A stretch of 64,000 bases of DNA, taken from assembly GCA_011317545.1 (NCBI GenBank), contig WUJK01000006.1:1116001-1180000 (forward strand). The letters are read 5' to 3'. The DNA is from Coniella vitis (lineage: Eukaryota; Ascomycota; Sordariomycetes; Diaporthales; Schizoparmaceae). Numbering within the stretch: position 1 is the stretch's first letter; each line of letters begins with the position of its first letter. The position numbers and the translations under genes were made by a program. Shown here piece after piece: positions 12,184 to 23,557 of this stretch. A model generated the notes under the pieces. The model made no database searches and had not been told where the DNA came from. It saw only the letters and a program-made list of their open reading frames with translations.

Positions 12184-13693
12184 ATGGACTACCACGCTAG
12201 ACACGGCCACGATGTCGCCAGCTTTGATTTGCCCTCGACGCGTGAGTGGACGCCTCACACCGGGGACTCTCAGAATCACATGCTGAGCTCATTGCTGCTT
12301 GCTAGACAGGATGCCCACCGTCTCAGCCGCGCAGGCGCTGGAGGAGCTGGAGAGCCATGATTCGGCGGCTTTCGTGGCGACCGGTCTGCCTGACCTTGAC
12401 GCGGCTTTGGCGGGGAGCATGTCCAGGCCCAGTCCCACCGAGGAGGAAACCATTGCATTCCGGGGCGGCATAGCAAAGGGCCAAGTCACCGAGGTCTGGG
12501 GTCCTCCTGGAGTGGGCAAAACTGCCCTGGGGTAGGTAGAGATGTCTCATTGGGGGGTTGATGATGGTGGTGGCGGCCGGCGACCGGCCGGCGGATACAA
12601 GATGCTAACTGCTGGCGTCGCCAATGTCGCAGGATCCAGCTCGCTGCCAATGTACTACGGGATGGCAAGAGGGTCGTCTGGGTCGACTGCTTTCACGCTG
12701 TCAGCCAGGACCGCCTCACCAAAGTCTGGGCTAGGGCTGCTGGCAATCCTCCGCCGGAGAGCCCGACTTCTGAATCTCTGGAGAAGCTGGTCCACTATAG
12801 CTGCCCAGGCCTGGCGCACTTCATCGCTTTGCTGTGCAGACCAACCCTGACGGCTGTCCCAACGGATACGGCCCTTGTTGTTGTCGACACCCTGTCCGCA
12901 CTCATCAACCACGCATTTCCACGTATACCTGCCCAAAGACTTGGCGGCAAAGGTATTAAGAAAGGCCCCCAGGCAACCCGTCATTCATGCTGAGATATGC
13001 CTGCTCACAATGCTAGGTCCTTCTCCGTCCTCGAGACGGATCCAGCTCCTCCAATATATCGTCAGTGCGCTGCAGAAGCTAGCTGCAACTCGCAATGCGG
13101 CAGTCATTATCCTCACGCAGTGTGCCACTCGACTGCATGCAGAAAAGGGCGCAACCCTGATTCCCGCCATCAACGCCAACGTGTGGGAACAAGGAATTGC
13201 TACAAGAGTCGCACTGTGTCGAGACTGGGTTTGGTGCGAGGGCCAGTTGCTTGGAGCACGCCTCGCCGCTGTGCAAAAAGTCAATGGTCGATCAGCACCC
13301 GAGGCGGCAGACTCACTGTACGCCTTTGACGTCAAGTCGGTAGGTCACAACGCTCATATTGAGTGTGCACACCGACGTACTAACATGTTCTAGACAGGTC
13401 TTGTCTCGCTAAACTACAATGAGGCTGGACCAGCAGGCGCGAGTGCGTTTACTTCATCAATACAGAAGCGCAAGCTGGATGACGCGGGCTTTGAAGTGCC
13501 AGACAGCGACGAGGACGAATTTGGCTGGCACCATGATGACGACAGTGCATTACCACCGCCACCACCACAGTGGCAGGGTAGCGAGGATATCCTACTAGGC
13601 GAGCACTCTGGAAGCCATGACGATGAGAGTGACGGCGAATCCGATGGCCCGGAGCCCGAGCACGAGGCTGAGGTATTGGTTAGCGAAGAGTGA
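12184..13693 (+). CDS. Rad51-paralogue-like recombination ATPase (RecA fold)
   Basis: Five exons: 12184-12241, 12306-12531, 12633-12952, 13017-13339 and 13394-13693, giving 408 residues. A Walker A motif GPPGVGKT sits at about residues 85-92, followed by a Walker B-like hydrophobic strand LVVVD in exon 3 and a RecA-like core (LQYIVSALQKLAATRNAAVI). This matches the RecA/Rad51 fold; the short single-domain layout suggests a Rad51 paralogue of the Rad55/Rad57/XRCC2 class that assists recombinational repair in the nucleus. I do not assign a specific member. The 58-nt first exon is inferred from its ATG, GTGAGT donor and phase match; if it is wrong, the ATG at 12311 would be the start. The C-terminus is an acidic, disordered tail rich in Asp, Glu and Ser with a proline run. 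It has no close neighbours. Confidence 0.85.
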
Positions 13694-16600
13694 GCCGCAT
13701 TGCAAAAGACTGCTTAGAAAGAAAAAGAGCCAAAGGAGGAACCCCCCCCCCCCCGGAAAAATAAAACCGGGTCTGTGAATTGCAGCGACGACCCGGTGCT
13801 GTCTGTCTCGTATCCGATTGAAAGGACGAAAAAACACTTTTGCTGTATCGGCGCCGCAGTATCGCCTATCTTTTCTCACCAGGACACCTTGGGACACTGA
13901 AGGAACATGAGGAGATCGGTCCAACATCGGCTTGACATTTGTGGGTCTCTTTGTCAGTTGCTGGTCTCGGCCAGTCCCGCCATTTCTCGCGAAAAATCTC
14001 GGCGCGAATACGCTTAGGGAGCTGAGCTGCACTGGCATGGCTGGCATGACTGGCATGAATTGGCCACTATGTACCGCTTGCGCAACGACCCCCCCCCCTC
14101 TTCAAAAAGTTTCGGCATTGAGCTCCGCTGGATTGCTCAATCTACACCATGATGCCAGACACTTTCTAATTCATGACGATACTCACTGTCATGTCATTCA
14201 TCATTAATGCATATTTTTTCTCACAACTACCGAGACAGGTCTCCTTACACACCATACTTTACAGGGTTTATCGCTCCAGCACGTCCGCCCTACGACGATT
14301 GAAAATAGCAACAGCATGGACTGCTTCGGCGCGCTAACAGTAGAGACTTGCAAGAGCAGAAAGTGCCTCGTGGGCGCAGGCGCGGCTATTTCTTTTCGGG
14401 GATTTGGCGAGTCAATCCGCTACACGACGCAGATCCCTACTTCACACATGTAGAAGTATGAACTGTATGGAGCATAGAGACACTCCGCATTCTCATTTCT
14501 GGGCTTGGAAGATTGTGCTGGCAATGGGGCTGGGGCTGGGGCTCCATCTTCATACTGGATAGCATGCACAACGGAGTTTCCACCACCAAGTGCAGAAACT
14601 TCACGATCGTGAAACCGGGGTATGTACATACCTGCGTTCTCAGCAACGACTAGGGAGACAACTGATCCACTTCTCGGCGGCCTCGGCCACACCCCGAGCC
14701 TGAATGGACCGACACAGCAACAGCGATTCCTGCATCACCAACATCCGGCACAGTGAGACCTTTCGCGTTTCTTCTTCTATCACAAAGAATTTTGTATATT
14801 CCGGCGAGTCTGGATTGCAGTTCTAGAGATACCATCTGACATCGGACAAGTCTGGCACCACCTATGCCCCTCACTGATGGCATGTATCTGGGGTCGAGCG
14901 GATCTACCCGGAGCTCCAATGTCAGTGCAACTCTAGTTATGATGACCTACATTCACACCTCCTTTGCTTGCCAACGCCAATCTGCCATGACTGCCAAGTC
15001 TCCGTGGGCAAGGTGCCTGCATCGGAATCAGGACGATAATGGGTTCCATCGAGATTATACCTTTGATTCCTCGTCACTAATCGGGGACTTGAAGCTCGCT
15101 CACCTCCTCTGAGATTGCACGTCCCACGAAGCAAAGGGAAGTGAGTTGCGTTCAGTAACAGCAAATCATTTCTCCGCCAGCCAGGACGACAGTAGCTTGC
15201 AGCGGAGATGCAGGCAAATCTGTCCGCCCCCCCCCCCCCCTCCACCATTCGGCCTGGCTATTTGCATTCTCACATTCCCGACACTGCACCGGTTTGGAGA
15301 TAGCTCTTCAGCATCTTGACAATGTGATGATCTGAAACCTTTTCGTGTAGCCTTGCCGCAACTGATCGAGGCCTAGGTTTTGCAGAAGGAAGGAGATCCT
15401 GGTTGGTTTTTCAGACGCGCAATCGGGAAGCATATCTCTGGATTTGATGGAATCGGATCAGCGAGTATAACTCTCCTGTCCAACTGCCAATGACATGGTC
15501 ACAATCCTTTGTTCACATGCTGTGAAACACTCGACACCCTGTTGGAAGGGAAAGGCTACCCGGGCCCCCCTGCTGATGATACGCTGTCCGTTTTTTTATC
15601 AGGGAGGAGAAGAAGGTAAGAGGTGACAATCATCCTTTATGACATGGAGATGGTTGCTGCCGAATATCACATGTGAGCTACCCCAGCAAATATGCAGCGG
15701 AACTCTCTGTCGGCCCACCGGTCCACCTTGCATCTGCCCATGGTGTGATACCGGGGAGGTGGCGTGTTAAGCCTGCAAGTCCCCGCATCGAGGATACACA
15801 TATTGACTTTCATTGGGCGACGGGCATTTGTTCTTATGCTTGCCGCTCCCTGTTTCGAGATACTATAAACACACTCAAGCATAGATGTCACTGCCTTCAG
15901 TCTGTGAATGAGTACATAGTATTGGATTTGGCTCAAGTACCGACCAGGTGGAGATGGTTTGTCAACAATGCAGCATTCCGAATCATCCGACAAGCAGCCA
16001 CCTTGGAAAACTTGCTACGTTTGTTGTCGAGAGACCAGTGTGGTTACGTACTTGTAGTATCGCCCGTTAGGAGCCTACAGATCATGGACTTACTTAGCCA
16101 CAAACCTTGACTTACTGAATAGCTTAGCTCCGCAGGAGAGGGTGACACAGCTCGAGGCAGCAAAACCGTGACGACAGACACTCTGACCCTATCCTTCATG
16201 TGGTATACGGCATATAATAGGCTTCGACGTACAACTTATATGGTACAAGGTGTATACTGTATCAAATGCCATATATGTGTGCGTGCAAGCGTCTACTGCA
16301 TACGGCAATACGGAACGGCAGCTTACTGTACATATGACCATATCTATCTACCGGCTTAGATGGGAGGTATGGGGCCCAGACCCTTCTTTGCCTTGCAGCT
16401 TTCCAAGAAGTTGACGTGCTCACCCCATATGTACGTACACATCGGGCCCTCTGCTTTTTTAACTTTCGTCAGAAATCAAGGGAAATGGTACAGCGTAACC
16501 AAGTTTTTTTTCTTTCTTTGCAAAAAGTGTAAAAAAGCTTGTTTTTGCCTGGTGCTTTTTTTTTCTTGACGTTGGCCTTGTGTTGGCTGACAGGGAAGGG

Positions 16601-16904
16601 CGGGCTTCTTTGGTTGGTGCAGCAATCAAATACCAAATAGATAGCTTCAAAGAAAGGTGATTAATTATAGCGTGAGTGAAAGGGCCGACTACCTATTTTG
16701 AGCAGGTATGGGATACCAAACTGTTCCAGGGTCCGAGGTTCTTGGAAGAGTGGGATTGCTTTCGGTCCCGCGGGAGGGGGATGCATGGTCCAGAAGGGAA
16801 ATAGGGATGGATGGTGGATGGCTGTTGCGACGTTATCGAGGGCTGTCGTTTTGGGGAAATCCCGCCAAGACATTGCTTCCTGCGAGAAAACGATCTCGGT
16901 GGCC

Positions 16905-16949
16905 GTGTGTGTATATATATGTGTGTGTGAGAGAGAGAGAAAGAGAGAG

Positions 16950-16983
<34 letters not shown>
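16905..16983. repeat. Compound GT/TA/GA microsatellite
   Basis: A GT run passes into TA, back into GT, and then into a long GA tract with two interruptions. The open frames that cross it are low-complexity artefacts. Confidence 0.95.
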
Positions 16984-16984
<1 letters not shown>

Positions 16985-17929
16985 TGTGGGTGGGGTGCCT
17001 GAATTCTGAGTATTTTGGCAAGAGAGGATGTGCCTGGATACTCGGATAGATGGGAGATGGAATGTGCTCGTGGGTATCGGTGAGTTTTGGAAGAGGAGCT
17101 CTAATGTAGTCTTATTTCACGTTAGAGAAGTCGGAAGTTGAAGGGACGCAGATGGAAATTTCTGTTTCCACATGTACAGTCGACAGTGCTCTTTCCTTCT
17201 TCTTTGATATATAAAGAAAATGGAGGTAGTTTAACATCTCTCCCTCGATTATTCTGAATATAATAACGCTGTTTTAAGTATCACGTGCCATTCCTTCAGG
17301 AGGACACACTGCTTGTTCAACGGCATTGAGAACTCCAAGCGGGTCTCAAAACGACTTCATAGACCAGCAAGTAATAAGAAGCCATGGTCAGTAAAGAGTT
17401 TTCCTGGAAAATGAGATTCCCACTGTGTCGCCGTGGTACGTGGTCATTCTCCATGCTAACGTTGTGATTACCAACAGTCACGCAAGTAGGCGGAACCAGA
17501 GACGGAGAATCACACCGCGAGATATGTTTGTAAATCTAACATGAAACTGTACCCTGGGCATGACAAGAGTATATTCAATTTGGACCAGTCACCGTGATTA
17601 TGCCATTATTATAGAGTAAATTTGCACACGCTAAATGAGCACTTTCTTTCATTTGTCTTTGTGAGGATATCACTCACTTGTGACAAAGACGCGAGAAACC
17701 ACTAACCCTGTCGAACACAACGCACTTGTCAAATGAGATTTGATGCTTCTTCTGTCAACTGAGATCCTCATCTGAGTCTCAGCTGCGGCGTGGAGATATT
17801 TAATCAAATGTAAACGAGACTGTTAGCATCTGCAGGAGCAAGCTCACGAGCCCGGTGATCTTTGTATTCTTGAATATGATAACTAGTAGATCGAGATTGA
17901 ATACCGTGAGTGTTTAGAGAGCATTGCCA

Positions 17930-18600
17930 ACTTGGACCCAACAATGCTGGTCACTTTCCACGAGCTGGGTCTGGCCGTCGAGAAACTAGTCAAGGCAATA
18001 CTCGAGGCCTGGTATCCGGTCACTGTTGGTCATGGCCGTGAAGATGCCTGGAACCCACCTTACCCATGATGAAGAAGATACAAATTGTCTTTCAAGGTGA
18101 AGATCCGGACCACTAAATGCTTGCAAATATTTGAACAGTGACCAGAATGAGCAGAGAAAGGACACATGCCTCTCAGGAGCTTGCTACGGAAGCTAGAGCA
18201 TCATACGGCATGCCATGCTTCTCCATGTATCTTGCCCTTTGCCAATCAGGGGCCATAATATACGCCCTTAAGCTGCCTAACAACGACTTCGCTTTGTATC
18301 CTCAGGACGAGAGCCATAGGACAGTTTGATGTAGGCAGAAAGGTGACCTGGGGTGCTTGCCATCATCGGGAGTTCGTTTCAGCACCAGTATTGGAGGACA
18401 TGCGTAAAGGTATAGGATTTGTCGCCGTAATAACCAGTCATGTTGATTACGAGATCAATGCCTAACGGATGCTGTGTCTCTGGTAGCGAAAAGGCTTTCT
18501 TGGTCCATCTTCTTTTTCAACACCCGCGTCTTGGGAGCTGATCATGGGATCTAAGGTCCGTAGCCAGGATATTGATGACAGGGATCTTACTAGACGTTTA
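17930..18600. other. Possible degraded coding relic, identity unknown
   Basis: Between about 17.93 and 18.6 kb there are short protein-like fragments in different frames. On the plus strand the frame from the ATG at 17943 reads about 40 residues (MLVTFHELGLAVEKLV...) before stops. On the minus strand PVINILATDLRSHDQ (about 18.53-18.58 kb) and PLGIDLVINMTGYYG (18424-18468) read as plausible protein but are separated by stops and frame changes. They cannot be joined into one frame by ordinary introns that I can see. I do not recognise a family; it may be a decayed gene or chance. Confidence 0.25.
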
Positions 18601-19292
18601 ATATAAAGTGGTAAAGGCTCGAGGAGATAGATTGATTGTAGCGGAATAAGACCTTCGCAAGAACATAGACTTACCGGTCACCTTGTATGTTTCGTCCTTC
18701 GTGCTTGGTATCCGCCATTATTACTCATCATTCCTCTCCGGAAGAGGCATCATGCTAATAAATTGTGAGTCAGTATGTATGGTGACCTAAAGTCATTGTG
18801 TTTGTGCGTACCTATCGGTCCATGTCGATATGGTGGGAGCGATTGAGTGATTAGAAGTTTTCCTTGACTAGGAGGAATCTCGAATGCGAAGTAGTGCGAA
18901 TGTGGTGATTGCCACTGTAGGAAAAGCCAGCGGCAAGTGTACCTTCGTACAAGCCTCCTCAAGACAACACAAAGAGCAACAACCACTCAGCAGGCGTATA
19001 TAGGGGCCAAGTCCACCTTCCAAGATGAAAGTCAGGGTCCGCAGCAGGCGAGGTACGGCAGACCTTGCCGTCAGCCTGTGTAGTCCGCTCGGTGGCAATG
19101 TAACGCCTCGCTATCCTTTTTTCTGTCAAGTCTTGGGGGAGCGGAGTTCGAGGGCTCGAGCGAGGGGTATGGCACCTTTTCGGGACTTCTTTTTTTGGAG
19201 AGACGAAGCCTGTTCTTGTTCTCCTTGGCTGTAATTTGTCTTAGAAGTCCACGAAGGAGGCTATGAAAGGCTGATAGCGCATGGGATTACGG

Positions 19293-19309
19293 TATATATA
19301 TATATATAT
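19293..19309. repeat. TA dinucleotide repeat
   Basis: About eight TA units in the AT-rich part of the gene-free region. Confidence 0.9.
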
Positions 19310-19790
19310 TTCTATATTGCTTTCATGATGTTGGTAATATGCTCCGAGGCTACGATAGTATAATATCGGTCGAGACTTTCGAATTGTATTGGAAGTATAA
19401 CTCAGAACTTGGCTTTAGCAGCCTCCCTATCCTAAGCCAGTATTATAGGCGAAGCATTTCTGTTCTTATGGTCTGATAAGCTATAGACTTCTCACTCTTG
19501 AATAAAGCCACAATGCAGATGCTTGTCTTGTTATTCATTGCCTCGAAGAGGACGGTGGTATCAAGTCAGTGCGAGTGTTTGGATCATTGCTGCCTGTCAT
19601 TACTATGACACTTATATGGATATTCACTGACTACAGGGCTTGCCTCAACCACCAGGATGGCCTGTTGCAAACAAAAAAATCACGCCTAATAATATTGCGA
19701 CAGGAGCATAACACTATCGGGATGGTAGACGGGTTGAACGCAGAACGAGTCGGCCCTCTCATCCCTTAGCCAATGTGAGGTGAATCAAGC

Positions 19791-20700
19791 TCAACTCCAC
19801 TTGATACCAAAAAGTGTTGTGCCCTTCTTGCTGCCGTTCTGCGAGCTACCGTCGGCATTCTCAAAGTAGATCCTTTGGTGACCTTTGATGTCAATGTAAA
19901 AGTACTTGTACTCATACTCGCTGTGGCCAGCGTATTTGATGAGATGAAGAAACGCTGTGCCTCTGTTGAGCGGACCCTCAACCTGGTGATGGTTAGCTTG
20001 TTGCGCAAGGGGTGCTTACAATAAGGCAGGGAATTACTTACATAGAAGTGCATGGTCAGGTGATGGTTGCCCTGCTGATCGTTTCTTTCCGAAGCACTGC
20101 TCAGATGTTGGCACTTAGCAAGTTTAATCACAAGGGGGGTAACGAGGCCACGACGTACGCAATCGGTCTAGCCCGACGCCATTTGTTGAAGGTCTCGTCT
20201 CCGTGAGCGGCAATCTTGTTGCCGTCTCCGAGAAGCTCCAAGCACCGGTGGTCCTGTTTGATGCGATCCACGGCGCGGTTGAAGTAAGTCACCTTACTCT
20301 CGGTACTGAAGACTTCATGCCAAAGGAGATACCCCACGCCGCCCTGCACAGACCGGTTAGTTGTCCTGCCACACAAGCCAATCTTTCCTCGCCCATTTTC
20401 GGGGATTTTCAAACGGTTCCTGGGGGGGGGGGGGGGATTTCATACGGTAAGGGCGACGCCCACGAGGATGAAGCCAAAGTTGAAAGTCTGTTGGGCGGCA
20501 CGTGCTCCTTTCTCAGCGACTGAGAGATCAGACCAGGGGACATGGCCGTCGTCGTTGAAGGGCGTCACAGCACGGCGTTTCGAGCTGGCTGACGAAGGAC
20601 CCTGGCCGCCAGCAGTGGCGTAATATCGCGAGGCGGCGACACGGAGGGTGACTCGATGGGTGGCCGGCCGCAGGGCTGACACAGCTAGTCTTGTGTTCAT
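19791..20700 (-). CDS. tim21: Mitochondrial import inner membrane translocase subunit Tim21
   Basis: Four exons on the minus strand: 20700-20446, 20343-20159, 20096-20042 and 19982-19791, 228 residues. The N-terminus is rich in Arg and hydroxylated residues with few acids (MNTRLAVSALRPATHRVTLR), as in a matrix-targeting presequence. One membrane segment follows (about 73-93, FNFGFILVGVALTGG), then the conserved intermembrane-space domain: EVFSTESKVTYFNRAVDRIK, the VEGPLNRGTAFLHL block and the terminal YIDIKGHQRIYFENADG. Tim21 links the TOM complex to TIM23 and to respiratory-chain assembly. Every exon junction keeps frame and yields a family-typical sequence. Intron 1 (20344-20445) contains a run of 15 G on the plus strand. 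The gene is divergent from glo3. Confidence 0.93.
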
Positions 20701-21237
20701 CCTGGCGGCTGCGACATTGCAATTGCTCAAAGGCAAGCCGTGCTAATTTGGCAAGAGAATCGCAAGCAAAAAAATCCACCCGAGGGTTGACGTTGTGAGG
20801 CTCCAAATTCAAACGTGCCCTGACCCTTGCTTTGCCCGCTGAGTGCTCGAGTGGGGGTGCAGGTGAGGGGCGCTAAGCCGTTTCTAGCTTAGACATACTA
20901 GCTTAAGCCTGTGTTGCGGCCGTGGTTATCAAGGGCGGGTCTCGGCCACTGGCTAGGCGCTCTGCTGGGCGGCTCTGCTGGGCTGTGGCTGGAACTGCAC
21001 TGGGAATTAATTCGTCGCGCTGTCCGCTTTCTACCGCCGCACGTTTGCACATGTGTCCGTCCCCCTTATTCCTGGACATCTCTCTGCCATCACGCTCTCG
21101 TCACGACGACGACGACAACAGCCACGACCACGCAAATTCCTGGCTCAGGCCCACACGACCCCATCGCTGCCACTGCGCCCTCTCATTTGCCCCTTCCAAC
21201 GCAATTGCCGTCCACTCGCTCGTGGCCCGCCGCCAAG
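20701..21237. promoter_or_regulatory. Shared divergent promoter of tim21 and glo3
   Basis: The 537 bp between the two start codons must hold both promoters and leaders. Open frames crossing it (for example 20911-21372) show no conserved features. The pyrimidine- and CGA/ACA-rich DNA just before 21238 looks like the glo3 leader. No individual factor site can be supported. Confidence 0.6.
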
Positions 21238-22970
21238 ATGAGTGGTGCTCTGGCGTCCAAGCAGCAATCGCTGAAGATCTTCGAAAAGCTCAAGACCAAG
21301 CCAGCAAACAAGGTTGGTACAGCTGTCCACAACGCGCAATCCACCTCCTCCTATCCGAGATCCTCCAGCTGACTCTTCCATTTCCACAGATCTGCTTCGA
21401 CTGCGGCCAAAAGAACCCGACATGGACCTCGGTCCCTTTTGGCATTTACCTGTGCCTCGACTGCTCGTCTAACCACCGTAACCTCGGTGTCCACATTTCC
21501 TTCGTTCGCTCAACCAACCTCGACCGTGAGTCCTCATGACACAGAGAGCGAGAACATTTCGTGTATGTCATCTGAGCCTGCGCTGATATTGTGCCACTCC
21601 AGAATGGCAATGGGACCAGCTCCGCGTAATGAAGGTTGGTGGCAACGAGTCGGCTACCAAGTTCTTCCAGTCCAACGGCGGCACAGCTGCGCTCAACAGC
21701 AAAGACCCAAAGACCAAGTATCAATCCAACGTCGCTACCAAGTACAAAGAGGAGCTCAAGAGGCGCGCTGCCAGAGATGCCCAAGAGTATGTTTCAACCA
21801 ATACGTGCCATGGCCGAGTCATGGAACTGGAAAGGCGCACCCACTAACACTGGACTTAGCTACCCGACCGAGGTCATCATCACCGATGGAGATGCTGCTG
21901 ACGCCAATCCCGAAGCTGGCGCCGACGCTGAGGACGACTTCTTTTCGTCTTGGGACAAGCCAGCTATCAAGAAGCCCACACCTCCAATTTCTCGCACCGC
22001 CACCCCGCCCGTCATTAGTCGCACTGCTTCGCCCTTCAACAAGGCGGCTACCGACGGTGCTGTGCGCGCTGCATCTCCCGCATCCGGCGAAACAGCAAAG
22101 CCTACTGCTGGCCGCATAACGCACTCGTCCGCGCTCAAGAAGTCCACGACGGGAGCCAAGAAGACGAGCGTGCTCGGCGCAAAGAAAGCTGGAAGCAAGC
22201 TGGGCGCGAAGAAGGTTGTTGCGGCTGCTGATATTGACTTTGAGGAGGCCGAAAAGAAGGCCAAGGAGGAGGCTGAGCGCATAGAGAAGTTGGGCTACAA
22301 CCCTGACGAGGAGGGCGCCGAAGCCAAGAAGGCCGCCGAGGCCAGCAGTTCCATCGTCTCGCCTACTCCTGTTAGCGCACCAAGTGGAGGATACGGGTCT
22401 GCATCCCACACTCGCGAGAAGTCGGCTTCTGAGGTGGAGAGGCTTGGCATGGGCATGGGACGGTTGGGCTTTGGTCAGATTGGAGCCAACAAGGCGGCTG
22501 CTGCGGCCAAGAAGACGAGCGGTGGCTTTGGCTCTGTCGGACCGATAAAGGCTGCTCCTGAAGCAGGTATGTTGCAGTGTGGTTTCGGGTTTATTAACAC
22601 TTCGAGGCACTGTTTGCTGACGCACGAGGTTACAGACGAGGAGAAGTACGCAAGAAGCAAGTTTGGCAGCCAAAAGGCCATTTCGTCCGACGAGTTCTTT
22701 GGCAAGGGCTCCTTCGACCCTACAGCACAGGCCGAGGCCAAGACACGTCTGCAAGGCTTCGAGGGCGCCACGTCCATTTCGTCCAACGCCTACTTTGGCC
22801 GCAACGAGGAGGAGCAGACGGAGGAATATGGCGACATCGAGTCTGCAGCTAAGGACTTCATCCGGAAATTCGGCATCACGGCTGGCGATGACCTCGAGAA
22901 TCTGCAACAAGTGCTTGGCGAGGGAGCTAGCAAGCTTCAAGGTGCCATTCGCAGCTACCTGGGCAGCTGA
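21238..22970 (+). CDS. glo3: ADP-ribosylation factor GTPase-activating protein Glo3 (ArfGAP2/3)
   Basis: Five exons: 21238-21312, 21390-21525, 21603-21786, 21860-22566 and 22636-22970, 478 residues. The ArfGAP zinc finger is C27-x2-C30-x16-C47-x2-C50, with the catalytic arginine in CSSNHRNLG (Arg55). A long Lys/Ala/Ser-rich linker with repeated GAKK elements follows. The C-terminus carries Glo3-motif elements around ISSDEFFGKG and ISSNAYFGR, which separate the Glo3 class from Gcs1/Age2. Glo3 stimulates GTP hydrolysis by Arf1 on COPI coats and acts in Golgi-to-ER retrieval. The splice points are supported by phase agreement and by restoration of the conserved LDQWQWDQLRVMK sequence. A long antisense open frame over exon 4 (21819-22940) is a shadow. 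Confidence 0.95.
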
Positions 22971-23557
22971 GAGGCTTGAATAACCACCGAATCATGATAT
23001 GTTCGATTCTAGTCTGGTAGTACTTGACTCGGTTAACGATGGGGTTTCACTTGGGTAGCAAGTCATCTCGACAGGGTCTTATCCCGGCACATGTTTTAAG
23101 AGACCGGAAGGAAAGAGAAGGACACCAGCGTATGATGGGGAAATGTTTTGGGCGCAGAAAAAGGAACATTCACATACAGAATAAGTTAGTGTGTTGACGT
23201 TGAGTATAATGATACGAGGCTTTGGATTCAAGAAGGGTCGCAAAAGACGCAAAGGGAGGAGTTGTCACTGGGACTATTATGGTTCACAGTAGAAATAACA
23301 ATATGTTCATAAACTACTAACTGAGATCGATGGACGTTTATCGCTTCTTCACACATGCATATATAACTAACAGACGCCTTCCCATCGTTTTCCTTACAGA
23401 AAGAGCATCGTACCCATCATCCAAGATTATCATCGTCGCCATCATCGCGCTTTGTTGCCTCTTCAACGCGCGCATAGATATTGACCATCAGATACCATGT
23501 AAATCCAAAATCATTGTCGTGTCGTATACAAACGCGCAAAAAGTGTTGCTGTTCATT
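22971..23557. other. Convergent 3' region of glo3 and the nitronate monooxygenase
   Basis: The gap lies between two stop codons of converging genes and is relatively AT-rich. I see no gene; it presumably holds both 3' UTRs and polyadenylation signals. Confidence 0.6.

Larger units (their letters stand above)
13694..19790. other. Long gene-free region, possible relics
   Basis: I see no intact gene. C-rich homopolymers occur at about 13743-13754, 14090 and 15228-15241, a GT/GA microsatellite at 16905-16983 and a TA repeat at 19293-19309. From about 17.1 to 19.6 kb the base composition looks more AT-rich than the flanks, and short coding-like fragments interrupted by stops appear (see the relic entry). 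The last bases before 19791 are probably the tim21 3' UTR. Confidence 0.55.

Noticed and set aside
20922..21539. Open frame overlapping the start of glo3
   Set aside because: It bridges glo3 leader, exon 1, intron 1 and exon 2 in one reading; only the exon 2 portion is real protein, which belongs to the spliced glo3 product.
21819..22940. Long antisense open frame of 373 codons over glo3
   Set aside because: It is the complement of the Lys/Ala/Glu-rich glo3 exon 4; low-complexity Leu/Arg/Ser composition and no ATG-supported conserved protein.
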